DNA from: Cymodocea nodosa
Lineage: Eukaryota > Streptophyta > Magnoliopsida > Alismatales > Cymodoceaceae
Direction: 5' to 3'
NCBI GenBank assembly: GCA_036874045.1
Contig: CM072335.1
Span: 17,925,501 to 17,989,500 of the forward strand
DNA: 64,000 nt
The position numbers and the translations under genes are program-made. The notes below the pieces were generated by a model. It saw only the letters and a program-made list of their open reading frames with translations. It searched no databases and was not told the DNA's origin. Positions 1 through 10,816 of the stretch are shown here, piece after piece (positions within the stretch are counted from its first letter, which is position 1; each line of letters begins with the position of its first letter).

Positions 1-1100
1 CTCTACGTTCTCTTTTAAAGAAAGGTTAGCTAGACCCCAAAGAATTTTGTTAAAGTCTAATTCAGAAAATGTTTCAGTGTGCCTCTGTGTTGAAAATTCC
101 TAGGTAGGTGTTCTTACTAATCGTTTAGTGCTTAGAGAACGAGTCCATGTGCTCATAAATAAATAGCAGAAAATTAATTACATACCAGTCTAAAGCTTTC
201 CATTTAGTAAATATTTGTTGACGGATGAAGTTGAATCAGCTGCTTCTCCTTCTAGTTCCTCCAACGCTTTTTTCCTTACTTTTAAAAGTGTTGGTAACTC
301 GTAAATAACATTCTATTTTATATATATAATGCACATCCATAAAGTGAATAACTCTCGTTGCAAGAATGTGTCTTGCAACGTGCAGCGTGGTTCCTGTTTT
401 TCTGGGTACGTGTACCACTATTAATTTCAAATTTTGGTAATCGCTAAATCGACGAAGTTTTGTTCGTGGTTAAAAGAATAACCGTTCTGCTTAATCCACG
501 AATTAACCTCGTTGAGTTATAGATAACTCAACGGAATAATGTCAGTTATTGTTACTAACTCCATAGACTAACTTTGTTGAGTTATAGATAACTCAATAGA
601 GTGACCTTATATTATATTATTGACCTCGTGGAGTTAAGCTTAACTCAACGAACCTACTTCGTTGAGTTAACACTTAGCAACTTCTAAGTTTACTCCTCGT
701 AAGTACCTCTCTGCTTTTTTTCTTTTCATTCTGCTAACTGAAATAAAGTTAAATCTATGTCATTAATGCATCAATCTACTCAAAATTCATTTAAATCTGA
801 ACATTATATAAATATTTAACTTGCAGGTCAATTTATGTTATGTAGAATTTACATTTTACCTTGCAACATGTAGAAATTTTCAAGCATCTATCTTGTCATT
901 TAGCAAATTGTAAATCTGTTAAACATTCATTCATAATGTTCCACAAATTATATAACATTCAATAAATTCCATTCATTTCACATTCAAAACACGTATGAAA
1001 AGTACATCTGAAAAATTTATATTCATTAATATGAATCAATTTATATTACAAGTACATCATACAATTTTCATACAATTCTATACAAGTAGACGAACAATAC
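1..1100 (-). other. Untranslated leader between downstream ORF and F-box position; hairpin motifs; possible splice donor
   Basis: On the minus strand this matches 52190-53130, the region just upstream of the third F-box gene. It contains GTTGAGTTA/TAACTCAAC inverted repeats at about 495-670. The match stops abruptly near 190, exactly where the minus-strand sequence reads GACTG then GTATGT (donor GT at 185-184), a consensus-like plant 5' splice site. No F-box sequence is visible in positions 1-185. An intron present here but absent from the 53134 copy is one explanation; a rearrangement is the other. No credible long ORF is seen. Confidence 0.55.
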
Positions 1101-1103
1101 AAT

Positions 1104-3337
1104 TTAGTCTCTATTCCTAAGTTCATCTACTTCCTTCTGAAGTTTTTCTAATTGTTGCTCTAATTGATTAATTCTCTCTATAGCTCCTGTAATTCCTCTA
1201 GAAGGTACAGCTATTTCTGTAGCTACAAAATTTCTGTATTCTTTCACTGAAATGGTTCTTGATTTGATCCTCTTTGATGCCCATTTAGTGAAATCGATAT
1301 AGTCCACCATTAGTAGTGGAATCAGATCTCTATAAAACAATTTCTTCTTTACTATTCTCAGCTTGGAGATAAAAACTGCAGACCAATTTATTGGAATTCT
1401 ATTGACAACTGCAAACGTGGCCCATTTGACAAATTGACTCAGTTCTATGTCATGGCCTTGTCGTTGATAGACATTCTTAATCAAAATGTTGGCTACCATG
1501 TGTGCTTTACCATTTAAATGCTATAGTCTATTTAATAAAGGCACACCAAGATTGATAGTTAAATTGTCCTTGATTTCTTGTTTTGTCCATTCAACGGCAG
1601 TTGTGCTTTCCAAAATTTCCTACCCTTCATTCTTTAATTCAAAAATGTTGTGGAGAAGCTCTAGTGTTATCTGTACATCAGCTTCCTCCACGTTGGAAAT
1701 TAATTTTCCTTCTTCTCTCGAATTTGCATAAAAATAGGGCACTAGATTCTCATATACTGCATGCTCTCTTTCTTGGGAAATAAAATTCAGTAGACCTTGG
1801 AACTCAAATAAATCTTTGATTTCTTGCATTCCGTCTCAATTTACTAGTCTACTGTATATAATATCATAACCCCTAATCTCTTGATATTTAATATAAGCTT
1901 CCTAACTCCAAAAATGTACTTCATTCAAAATTGTTGTTTCAGTCAGGTCAGGAATTTGACTTTGTTGTTCCAGAGGGGTTTGTTCTTGATCTTCCTCCTC
2001 CATATGCTGCATTTGAACATGTTCTGCAGATTCCTGAATTTTTGCTTCTGCTTCTGTCTGTGGTGTGAGCTGGCAGAACTCTCCACTCTATCTTGAATTC
2101 TTTCTATAAATTGCTGAAGAGTTTCTTGCTCTTCAGTGGAATTTGTAAAGTCATTTTTGTCCAAATGGCTTCATTCAGCTTCTTCTTCATTTTCTGTTCT
2201 TTCTTCTTCCTCCTGACTACTAATCTACTCTGTCACTGTTCTTTCTGATTTTGTGGCAGATTGGGATGAAGTCACGAGCAATTCAGTTTCTGCCCTAATT
2301 TCCGTTTCTTCTTCTTGTACAGGCTGTAGACTAATTTCAGCTTGTTTTTCTTCTTCTCTTTGCTCTTGCTGTTGCTCCTGCTCCTCCTCAGAATTAGATA
2401 GTAGGTTTATAAAAATTGGCTTCATAGGCCCTATTACTATTGGTACTTCAGATTTAATCTCCTTTTGACATTCAGGCACTATCTCTTTTCCTTTCCTTCG
2501 TGTGATTAATTGTGTCTGGTCTTCCTCGTCTTCATCTGAGATTAAATCTAAAAATAAAGGCTCTGCACGCCTTTGAGCCACAGGTACTGGCTCTTCCTGT
2601 TTAATTTTTCCAATAATTGCTGGTCTCGAAGGACCAGCTTCAGCTTCTCTTGCAGCACTTGATTTAGCTGCTGCCTGATGTTGTTCAACCTTAATTTTGT
2701 ACTGGGCCCTCAACTTTTCTTTTGCCCTTCTTCTTTTAATGCCATCATATAAAATATGTGCCTTAGCTATAGCTATTCCTTCGTCATCACCTTGGTCTCT
2801 TGCTGTTTTGACCAAGCTAGCAAACTCTTTCCCTTCTTCATCAGTTCTTGGCCAAGCAAATGCTACTCATGGCAATGGCTCTGTTGGCTGAAATGGAGGT
2901 CCTGACTGCTGTTCCTCAAGAACAGGTCTTTTAGCAGTTGGTTCCTCCCGTTCTCCTGCTTGTTGTTGGCGCCATATTTCCCAACTTCCACGACCAGCAT
3001 TGCGTCTTTTGAACCATAATCTGGCCTTGCGTTGGATTAGCTCTAGGGCTACTTCATTGTTCGGCTTGATTTTTCTTTCTTTACTAACTGTAATTTCTGT
3101 TGCTACTCTGATTCGTGTCTCCATTATTTGGGGTATTTGTATACCACAATTTACTAACATTCTTCTTAATCTAAAACGTTCAAATTCTACCTTCTGTAAA
3201 TCTTTTTCTCTTGTCGTATTCCGAATCTTTTGCCGCGTGTGCCATTCCTCTGATTCCTTTAGAAACTCTGATGTGTCAACTGCATCTTCCCAGAACTCAG
3301 GTGTCATCTTCCTCATCGTGGAGTTACACAACACCAC
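1104..3337 (-). pseudogene. Env-position ORF with putative plant transposon protein (PF20167-like) domain
   Basis: A broken reading frame of roughly 740 codons downstream of pol. The N-terminal part (3337-2225) is charged, Glu/Gln/Lys rich and low in complexity. The C-terminal part (about 1850-1104) has a recognisable pattern, DLFEFQGLL, then YFYANSREE, then LELLHN, and later ILIKNVYQRQGHDIELS and RIPINW, resembling the plant family usually called putative plant transposon protein domain (PF20167, assigned from memory). It ends in a heptad-like coiled coil (INQLEQQLEKLQKEVDELR). In-frame stops lie near 2866, 2224 and 1620, and comparison with the 49985-52182 copy shows a one-base deletion near 2065. 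No membrane segment or signal peptide is evident, so calling it an envelope protein rests on position only. Function unknown. Confidence 0.7.
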
Positions 3338-3899
3338 GGAATCACTCTGATTTCTACTATTCTAAATTCTAATTGGTTTGCTGGATAATGCCCCCAAAAC
3401 CTTAGGTTTTAGTTTAAATAAGCCCAAAGTTTAGGCAGGTAATTGGGTCATTTCCCGAACCAACTATTGCTCTCTCATTCGCAGTCTTAGCTACAGTACT
3501 CCGTTGAGTTACAGTTAACTTAACGGAATAAGCTCGTTGACTAACTCAAGACTCAACGGAGTAAGCTCATTGAATTAAGCATAACTCAACGGACTTCCCG
3601 TACAAACAGATATATATAATAAAAATACTTAAGATAATAGTTTTTCTATTTTTACCAGTTTAATCGATACTATGTTTCGGTCAGACCTAATTTTTTTTCT
3701 AGTTGAACTGATACTATGTTTCGGTAAAACTAAAATTTTTTTTTGAAAATTAATATAGATATTTTTATGTTTTGGTCATACCGATGGATCCAGTCAGTTG
3801 AATTGCAACGATTTTTTTTATATTTTAATTATTATTATTTTTTTTAAATTTTTTTATTATTATTTATATATATATATCAACATAAAAATTGATTTCTTA
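3338..3899 (-). other. Non-coding spacer between pol and the downstream ORF
   Basis: No gene seen. It holds GTTGAGTTA-type inverted repeats (about 3500-3595) and, at 3655-3740, two copies of the phrase GATACTATGTTTCGGT, related to CCGAT/ATCGG palindromes in the equivalent spacer of the plus-strand copy (47690-48000). AT-rich runs occur at 3800-3880. Confidence 0.6.
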
Positions 3900-6800
3900 C
3901 TAAGTAAAGCTCGAGTAGTCCTCTACTCTGACTTCTTCTATAATTCCAAAGGAGTTTTTTGGTGTTTTCAGAATAGGTCAAAGTCTTTGTCCATTTACTT
4001 TAAAGATATTCTGATTTTTAGGATTTTCAATTTCAATAGCTCCATAAGGATAAATATTTCGAACTATGTAAGGTCCTGCCCATCTAGATCTTAATTTTCC
4101 TAGATGGTTATGGAGTCTAGCTATGTAAAGATATACTTCTTGTCCTATTTCAAAGCTTTTTGGAATAATTTTCCTATTATGCTAGAATTTCATTTTCTCT
4201 TTTTCTCTTATAGTCTTCGAATAAGCTTCATTTCTAAATTCTTCTAATTCAATTAATTACATTTTTCTATTTTCTGCAGCTTGATTTAAATTAGTGTTCA
4301 GAGTTTTTAATGCCCAATAAGCTTTATGTTCTATTTCAACTAGTAAATGACAACTTTTTCCATATACTAGCCTAAAAGGTGACATATCTAAGCTTGTTTT
4401 ATAAGCAGTTCTATAAGCCCAAAGTACATCTATCAATCTATTAGCCCAATATGTTCTAGTAGGATTTACTACTTTTTCTAAGATTAACTTAATTTGTTTG
4501 TTTGCACTTTCTTCTTGTCTACTTGTTTGCGGATGATATGATGTTGCAATTTTGTGGTTTACTCCATATTTCTTCATTAAGGCTTCAAAACTTCTATTAC
4601 AGAAATGAGTTCCTCTATCACTGATAATAGCTTTAGGTATTCCAAATTTGGCAAATATATTGGTTCTTATAAATTGTATTACCACTTTGTTGTCATTAGT
4701 TTTTGTAGGAATAACTTCTATCCATTTAGATACATAATCCACCCCCAACAATATGTAATTAAATTGATTAGACATAGGAAATGGACCCATAAAATCTATT
4801 CCCCATACATCAAAGATTTCAACTTCAATAATAGGATTAAGAGGCATCATATTCCTCTTTGATATTCTTCCTATTTGTTGACATCTTAAACAACTTAAGC
4901 AATATTTATGAGCATCTTTGAATAGTGTTGGCCAATAAAATCCACATTGTAGAATTTTTGCAACAGTTTTCCCTGATCCAAAATGCCCTCCACAAGCTTG
5001 GTCATGACAGAAAGACAATATGCTTGGATATTCAGTTTCTAGAACACACCTCCTTAAAACCAGATCAGGACATATCTTAAATAAGTATGGGTCTTCCCAA
5101 TAGTAATATTTTACTCTTGAGAAAAACAATTTCTTATCTTGTCTATTCCAATCCTTAGGTGTTAAACTAGTAACTAAGTAATTAACTATGTCTACATACT
5201 AAGGTATTGTGTTGATCGTCATTAATTGTTCATTAGGAAAATTACCCTTAATTTCAATATTTGATTTTTCTATTTGTAATCTTGATAAATGATCTGCTAC
5301 TACATTCTCACAACCTTTTTTATCTTTAATTTCTAGATCAAATTCTTGCAATAATAATATCCATCGGATCAATCTAGGCTTAGTCTCTTTTTTCTTTATT
5401 AGATGTTTTAAAGCTGAATGATCCGTGTATACTATTACTTTAGCTCCAATCAGATATGATCTAAACTTTTCTAAAGCAAACATAACGGCTAATAGTTCTT
5501 TTTCAATAGTTTTGTAATTTACTTGAGTATCATTTAAGGTTTTGCTTGCATAATGAATCACTCTAGGAGATTTTTTTATCTTTTGTCCCAACACTACTCC
5601 TATAGCAAAATCAGATGCATCGCACATTAATTCAAATGGATGGCTCCAATCAGGTGCTTGAATTATAGGAGTTGAAATTAAGCTAGTTTTAAGTCTGAAA
5701 AATGCTTCCTTGCAATTTTTATCAAAGTTAAATGGAACATCTTTTAATAGATTAGTTAAAGGTCTAGCTATCTTGCTAAAGTCTTTAATAAATCTTCTAT
5801 AAAAACCAGCATGTCCTAGAAATGATCTAATATCTTTTACTGATTTAGGTTCTAGTAGATTAGAAATTACTTCTATTTTAGCTTTATCTACTTCCAACCC
5901 TTTCTTAGAAACAACATGTCCTAAGACTATTCTATGTTTAACCATGAAATGACATTTTTCCCAATTTAAAACCAGATTTTTTTCCACACAGCGTTTTAAT
6001 ATTAAGTCTAAATTGCTTAAACAAACTTCATATGAGTTGCCATATACAGTAAAATCATCCATAAATATTTCTAAAAAATCTTCAGTCATTCTAGTAAATA
6101 TGCCTTGCATACACCTTTGAAAGGTAGCTGATGCATTGCATAATCCGAATGGCATTCTCTTAAAAGCATAAGTTCCATTAGGACAGGTGAAAGTTGTTTT
6201 CTCTTGATCCTCTAATGCTACTGGAATTTGATTATAACCTGAATACCAGTCTAGGAAACAAAAATATTCTTGCCCTGCTAATCTTTCCAGCATTTGATCT
6301 ATAAAAGGTAAGGGAAAATGATCTTTCCTAGTCATAGCATTTAGCTTTCTATAGTCTATACATACTCTCCAGCCTGATTGAATTCTAATAGGTATCAAGT
6401 CTTGACTTTCATTCCTAATAACTGTTAATCCTGATTTCTTGGGAATTACATGGATTGGACTAACCCACGAGCTATCAGAAATCAGATAAATTATGTCATT
6501 ATCTAACCATTTCGCTATTTCCTTCCTAACTACTTCTTTAAGGTTTGGATTTAATATCCTCTCAGGAATTCTAACAGGTTTGGCATTCTCTTCTAAATAT
6601 ATGTGGTGATAGGATAAAGTTGAACTTAACCCTTTTATATCAGTCATAGTCCATCCTATTGCTTCTTTATAACTTTTCACTACATCTGTTAATTTAGTTA
6701 TTTGATCCTCTTTTAAATTTGAAGCAATAATGATTAGGCAGGTTCGTGTCTCTTCCAGAAATATATAGGTTAATTCAGGAGGTAAATGTTTTAATTCTAA

Positions 6801-7496
6801 ATGTTGCCCATTAGAAGCTAGAGCTCCTAATTGAATATCATCTTTTTCTAAATTAATTTCTTCCAGATCTCCTTCTATATTTATGCTTTCACTTTCCTCT
6901 AAAGTTTCAGAATTGATTTGCCCATTTAATTCTTCTTGAATCACATCATCTAACATATCTCCTTCATCCTCTAAAAAGTCTATGGTATGTAAGGACATTT
7001 CTAACTCCTCAAACCTTTCTGGTTTGAAAATATTTAGTTGAGTATCCTCATTGCTATATGATAACTTCATTACTCTAGTTTTACAATTTATAACAGCCCC
7101 TGATATTGCTATAAATGGCCTTCCCAAAATTAAAGATATATCACTATTTTTATGCTTAATTTGTTGGGAATCCAAAATTACAATATCAATAGGATATATA
7201 AAGTTTTTGATTTTAATTAAGAAATCCTCTATTTTTCCTCTAGGGTATCTTATACTTCTATCAACTAATTGAATAACCATATTGGTAGGAGTTAAGCCTT
7301 CTAATCCTAAGTATTTAAATATATCACTTGGCATAACATTTATACCTGCACCTAAGTCTATTAAGGTTCTTTCTAGAATGGTATTTCCTATGGTGTATGA
7401 TATAATAGGGATTCCAAGATCAGATAACTTTTTAGGAATTTTGGGCAGAAATAGGGAACTACTTTGCTCAGCTAAAAAGACATTTCTAAGAACTTT
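3900..7496 (-). pseudogene. pol: Athila-type pol: protease, reverse transcriptase, RNase H, integrase
   Basis: One frame, interrupted by stops. Order from the 5' side: retropepsin with [10 protein letters not shown] (about 7360-7330); reverse transcriptase with [26 protein letters not shown] and the catalytic FMDDF (about 6050); RNase H with [21 protein letters not shown] and TDHSALKHL (about 5610-5400); integrase with an HHCC zinc finger ([17 protein letters not shown]), catalytic Asp in WGIDFMGPF and ISDRGTHF and a Glu in QEESANKQ; and a GPY/F-type C-terminus (RWAGPYIV, FKVNGQRL). Stops at 5199 (TAG, Trp in the sister copy), 4257 (TAA, expected Gln) and about 4176 (TAG, expected Trp) break the polyprotein. 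The open part 5199-7496 is long and looks relatively young. Integrase after RNase H shows it is Ty3, not Ty1. Confidence 0.9.
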
Positions 7497-8545
7497 TCAC
7501 TCTCTTTTCTTAGTACACCAATCCTTCAGAAATTTAGCACAAGATGACATTTTCTGCAATAGATTTAACAAAGGAATGTTAACTTGTACTTTTTCAAAAA
7601 TTTCTCTAATTTTTTCTTGTTTTTCAGGTATTGTTTATTGTAATCTTTCAAGATAGGGTGCTAAAGATTGTGATTTAAAAGATTCTTTTTCTTTCGGTTG
7701 ATTTGTTTGATCATTTTTAGCTTCATTAGCAGATTTAGATTGTTCTTTAGTGATTTCTAGATTTTCAGCTATTACATTTTCATTATCGTTTTGATTTTTA
7801 CTCTTATCCGCCTTCATATTATTTTCATTTTGAGTTCTTGGTGGTATATCAGTTCTAGATCTTAATTTTACACATACATCTTCCAGATTTTCATTACTCT
7901 CATGATGTTTTTGTACATCATTTTCGTGATTATGATCTTCAATTATTTTTAGTTTTAAAGTGCATTCTTTAAATTCTCTTGCATTAGTATTTTCTGTTTG
8001 CTGTATATTTTGCAAATTATGTAGATCTATAACATTATAATTTTCATTGTCCTGTTGCATAACTTGTATTTTCATTGTATATTCGTCCAATGCTTTTAGT
8101 TTTCTTTCCAGATCATCTAATCTCATTGCATTCAATTTTTGATCAATTTTCATATGGTTTTTTTAGTTTCGTAAATTATATCCATTTTAGGTTCTGAATA
8201 TGCTTCCTTATAGTTTACTTGGTTGACTTCTTATTGCTGACACATAAAGTATTCTATTTTGTCTAGGTTTTGCTCTATACTACGCTCCAGTCTGTCATAC
8301 CTATCACTAACTTCAATATCTCTCAACATATTACACATTCTACACTAACGATCAGTTGGGTAAACTATAGGATTCTCATACTCAGCTCTATTATACTAAG
8401 GATAATTCATTTGTTGTTCATGGGATCTAACCATCTGCAAATGTCTCAGTTTCAAATAGTCAGAAATGTCATGTCCTTCTGAATTGCAGAATTCACATAT
8501 GCTAACTACAGGTTTCAGAAATCTTTGAGCATAAGCATATGCCAT
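7497..8545 (-). pseudogene. gag: Gag C-terminal part without the capsid core
   Basis: Starts at an ATG (8545) reading MAYAYAQRFLKP, then a zinc-knuckle-like CEFCNSEGHDISDY in which the last Cys ligand is Tyr. A Lys/Glu/Asn-rich stretch follows (open frame 8153-7635), then SLAPYLERLQ and the NIPLL...CAKFLKDW segment that precedes protease in Athila polyproteins. Stops at 7635 (TAA) and 7497 (TGA) and a frame change between 8545 and 8153 break it. The usual Athila capsid domain (seen instead at 10817-11700) is absent: only about 80 bases separate the primer site from this remnant. Same frame as pol downstream, so originally a gag-pol fusion. Confidence 0.75.
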
Positions 8546-8625
8546 ATTCTCAATTACAAAAGAAAACACACAACACTCTGGCTATTAAAACAAAACAGCT
8601 CTAACAGTTACTTATATTAATTCAA

Positions 8626-8719
8626 TTCCCCGGCAACGGCGCCAAAAAACTTGTTTGTGTTTGGCCAACACGACATTAGAAAACTTGTATTGGATCTCCA
8701 ACAACGCACTAGAAAAGCT
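8626..8719 (-). repeat. tRNA-Asp primer-binding site plus two degenerate tandem copies
   Basis: On the minus strand TGGCGCCGTTGCCGGGGA (8644-8627) matches the 3' end of plant tRNA-Asp, the primer of Athila/Tat elements. Between it and the LTR lie two diverged copies of the same unit, each an AAG-T-run followed by a decayed primer site (around 8660-8690 and 8690-8720). Unit length is about 31-34 bases. Only the one furthest from the LTR is perfect. Confidence 0.8.
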
Positions 8720-10781
8720 TGGATTTATTAACTTCTATTTTTACTTAGTTAATTTATATTCATGTCTATTCTTTTTTAGAAGAAAACAAACAACCTTTAA
8801 TACAAGTTAGATATTAATTCCAATTTGTATTTTAACTGCAAGTGCACAGTGTCTATTGTATTAGTATGCAAGTACAGGTCAATCCCATAGGGAATTGCTT
8901 AAGAATTGAGAACTGTTCCATTTTAACAATCAAATTTATATATTCAATAAGCCCTCCATTGAATTACAGTTAACTCAACGGACAAAGTTCGTTGAGTTAT
9001 GGTTAACTCAACGGACTAACCTTGTGGACTTAAGTTAACTCCACGAGCCTACATTCCAATTTAATACTGCTATTTACAAAGGAATTCAGCCAACCATTGG
9101 GCGGTTCCACAGATTGTAAATAACATCAATTAAGCTCTTTAATATTAGTAAACACTGGATTTATCATTAGGCAATACTAACATTCAGATAATTCAAATAG
9201 TAACCATTAAAATATTTAAGTTTTTCGAACAAACCAATTTCAGTAAACTATAAAATTAAAACAAATATAAAACAATCACAACACTGACAAAGATAACATT
9301 AATCACAATACAACACAAACAATACAACACTCAAATACAAAATACAAACACAGATAAATTGTTTTTGGTATTTTTGTTTTAATATGAACATGGAAATGGG
9401 TGAAAGGTGAAATGTAAAGTAATCTTAATCGACAGTAAATACTTCCGTCACTACATACAACGCAATTACACCATTGAAAATTAAACCACTTACAATTCTG
9501 TCTCCTCTCCCTATAGAATCACGAGTCTAGAATTGCAAGATGATCTCCTCTTCAACATACAAGCATCAACCCGAAGGCAAGGCTAGAAGCTTTACGATCT
9601 CCTGAGATATGAGTCGGCGCTTGGTGAAAATGGCTTCCCTTCCCGCAATGCGATCACTCCTCACAGTGGTTGTTAGGCACTGTGTTTGGCTTAGAATCGA
9701 CCCGACATTAGGAAAATATCCTCACAGACCTCCGATGGTCAGTAATTATGGTGATAATAATGTGGTGGTGGTGATAATGGTTGGTGTGGTACTTCAAAGA
9801 ATTACCAACGTTGTCTGTAGAAAGCTCGGTGCTCGTCCTATGTACACACTGGCCATACCCATCGATCACACACACTTTACTTCTTTTTCTTCTTTTCTTT
9901 TATATTTCTTCAGTGGTAACTGCTTTTGCTTGAATGGTCGGTTGGATTTCCTTCATTCATATCAACGACGATGCTTTCTTCTCCCTTCGATGAGTGAATT
10001 CCTGTGTGATACGTGCGATCGTGGTTTTTCCTTCCAACTGTCCTATTTCTACAACCGCTATAGTGGCATATTAGAAAATAAATAGTCTGTGGAGTTACAG
10101 ATAACTCAACAGACTTACCTCATTAATTTAACTATAAAACACATGCATAAATTTAACTATCTGATGCTTAGGTGCATTTCAGATACTTATAAACTTAACT
10201 ATCCGATACCTAGATGCATTTCGGATAGTTACAGATAACTCACCGATATATAACTTAAGTAAATCTTCCATATCATGACAGGTGTCATCAGCAGTTTAAT
10301 AATAAAAGAAACATTTCAGAGAGTTACAGGTCTAACTATCCAATGCTCATCTGCATTTCGGATAGTTAGAGATAACTCACCGAAAGTTCACTTAAGTCAT
10401 GCGTTATGGTTTCGACATGTGTACTTCAGGAAATAATAAACTATTCTTTTAAAACATAACTGTTCGGTAGTTTAAACATAACTATCCGATACATGTTTAG
10501 TATGTTAAACATAACTGTCCGAAATATGTTCGGTATGCTAAACATAACTGTCCGAAATATCAAAAAATTTAGATACTTAAGAATTTCACAGCCTGCAACT
10601 TACCGACAGTTCAAAAATGTACTAAATTAACATTAATTCCCCCAAATTAAGCAGATTCTTTAATTAAAGCTTATAACAGTGCAATTATAACATAATGTCT
10701 TAATTCTCATATGATAAGCCAAATATTATGCAATTAACCATCATTTAACCGTTAATAATATGCACTTTTTCATTCTAAACA
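8720..10781 (-). repeat. 5' LTR of the left Athila-type element (subfamily without the SIRE-like segment)
   Basis: Starts on the minus strand with TGTTTAGAATG at 10781 and ends near 8720 in ...CCA. It contains several ATCCGATGC/GCATTTCGGAT hairpins (about 10140-10400), GTTGAGTTA-type hairpins (8945-9050 and 10085-10115), a TATA-like box (9907-9897) and a GC-richer antisense ORF (9609 onward). It lacks the roughly 130-bp CACGTG-bounded segment found in the plus-strand LTR copies. Most similar to 21961-24155. Confidence 0.85.
9897..9907 (-). promoter_or_regulatory. LTR TATA box
   Basis: AAATATAAAAG on the minus strand, inside the LTR. The same box is kept in the other LTR copies at 15855, 41701, 48752, 55439 and 60728 (plus) and about 23136 (minus), each followed by a purine-rich GAAGAGGAG-like stretch. 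The conserved position suggests the U3 promoter; the transcription start itself is not visible. Confidence 0.5.
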
Positions 10782-10816
10782 GTATTGTTAATATTTCATT
10801 AGAGGAAAATGTAAAA

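Larger units (their letters stand above)
1..10781 (-). mobile_element. Athila-type Ty3/gypsy element, left-truncated by the window
   Basis: Reading leftwards on the minus strand, this holds an LTR (8720-10781), a perfect tRNA-Asp primer site near 8644-8627, the C-terminal part of gag, pol in the order protease, reverse transcriptase, RNase H, integrase (the Ty3 order), and a downstream ORF (3337-1104) where env-like genes sit in Athila elements. The 3' LTR and anything after position 1 are outside the window. The LTR abuts the gag of another copy at 10781/10782, so this element probably inserted there; the flanking duplication (GTATT on the right) cannot be tested without the left end. A second, plus-strand copy of the same backbone starts at 40895. 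Confidence 0.88.

Noticed and set aside
1104-3337. True envelope glycoprotein
   Set aside because: No signal peptide, transmembrane segment or Cys-rich ectodomain visible; only the position is env-like.
8626-8644. tRNA-Asp gene
   Set aside because: Only the 18 bases matching the tRNA 3' end are present; no cloverleaf. It is a primer-binding site.
8945-9050. CRISPR-like array of short repeats
   Set aside because: The units are palindromic, variable in length, lack equal unique spacers and sit in plant retroelements.
9609-10085. Stand-alone 158-codon host gene
   Set aside because: It lies antisense within an LTR repeated several times in the window and has no recognisable domain; kept only as a finding.
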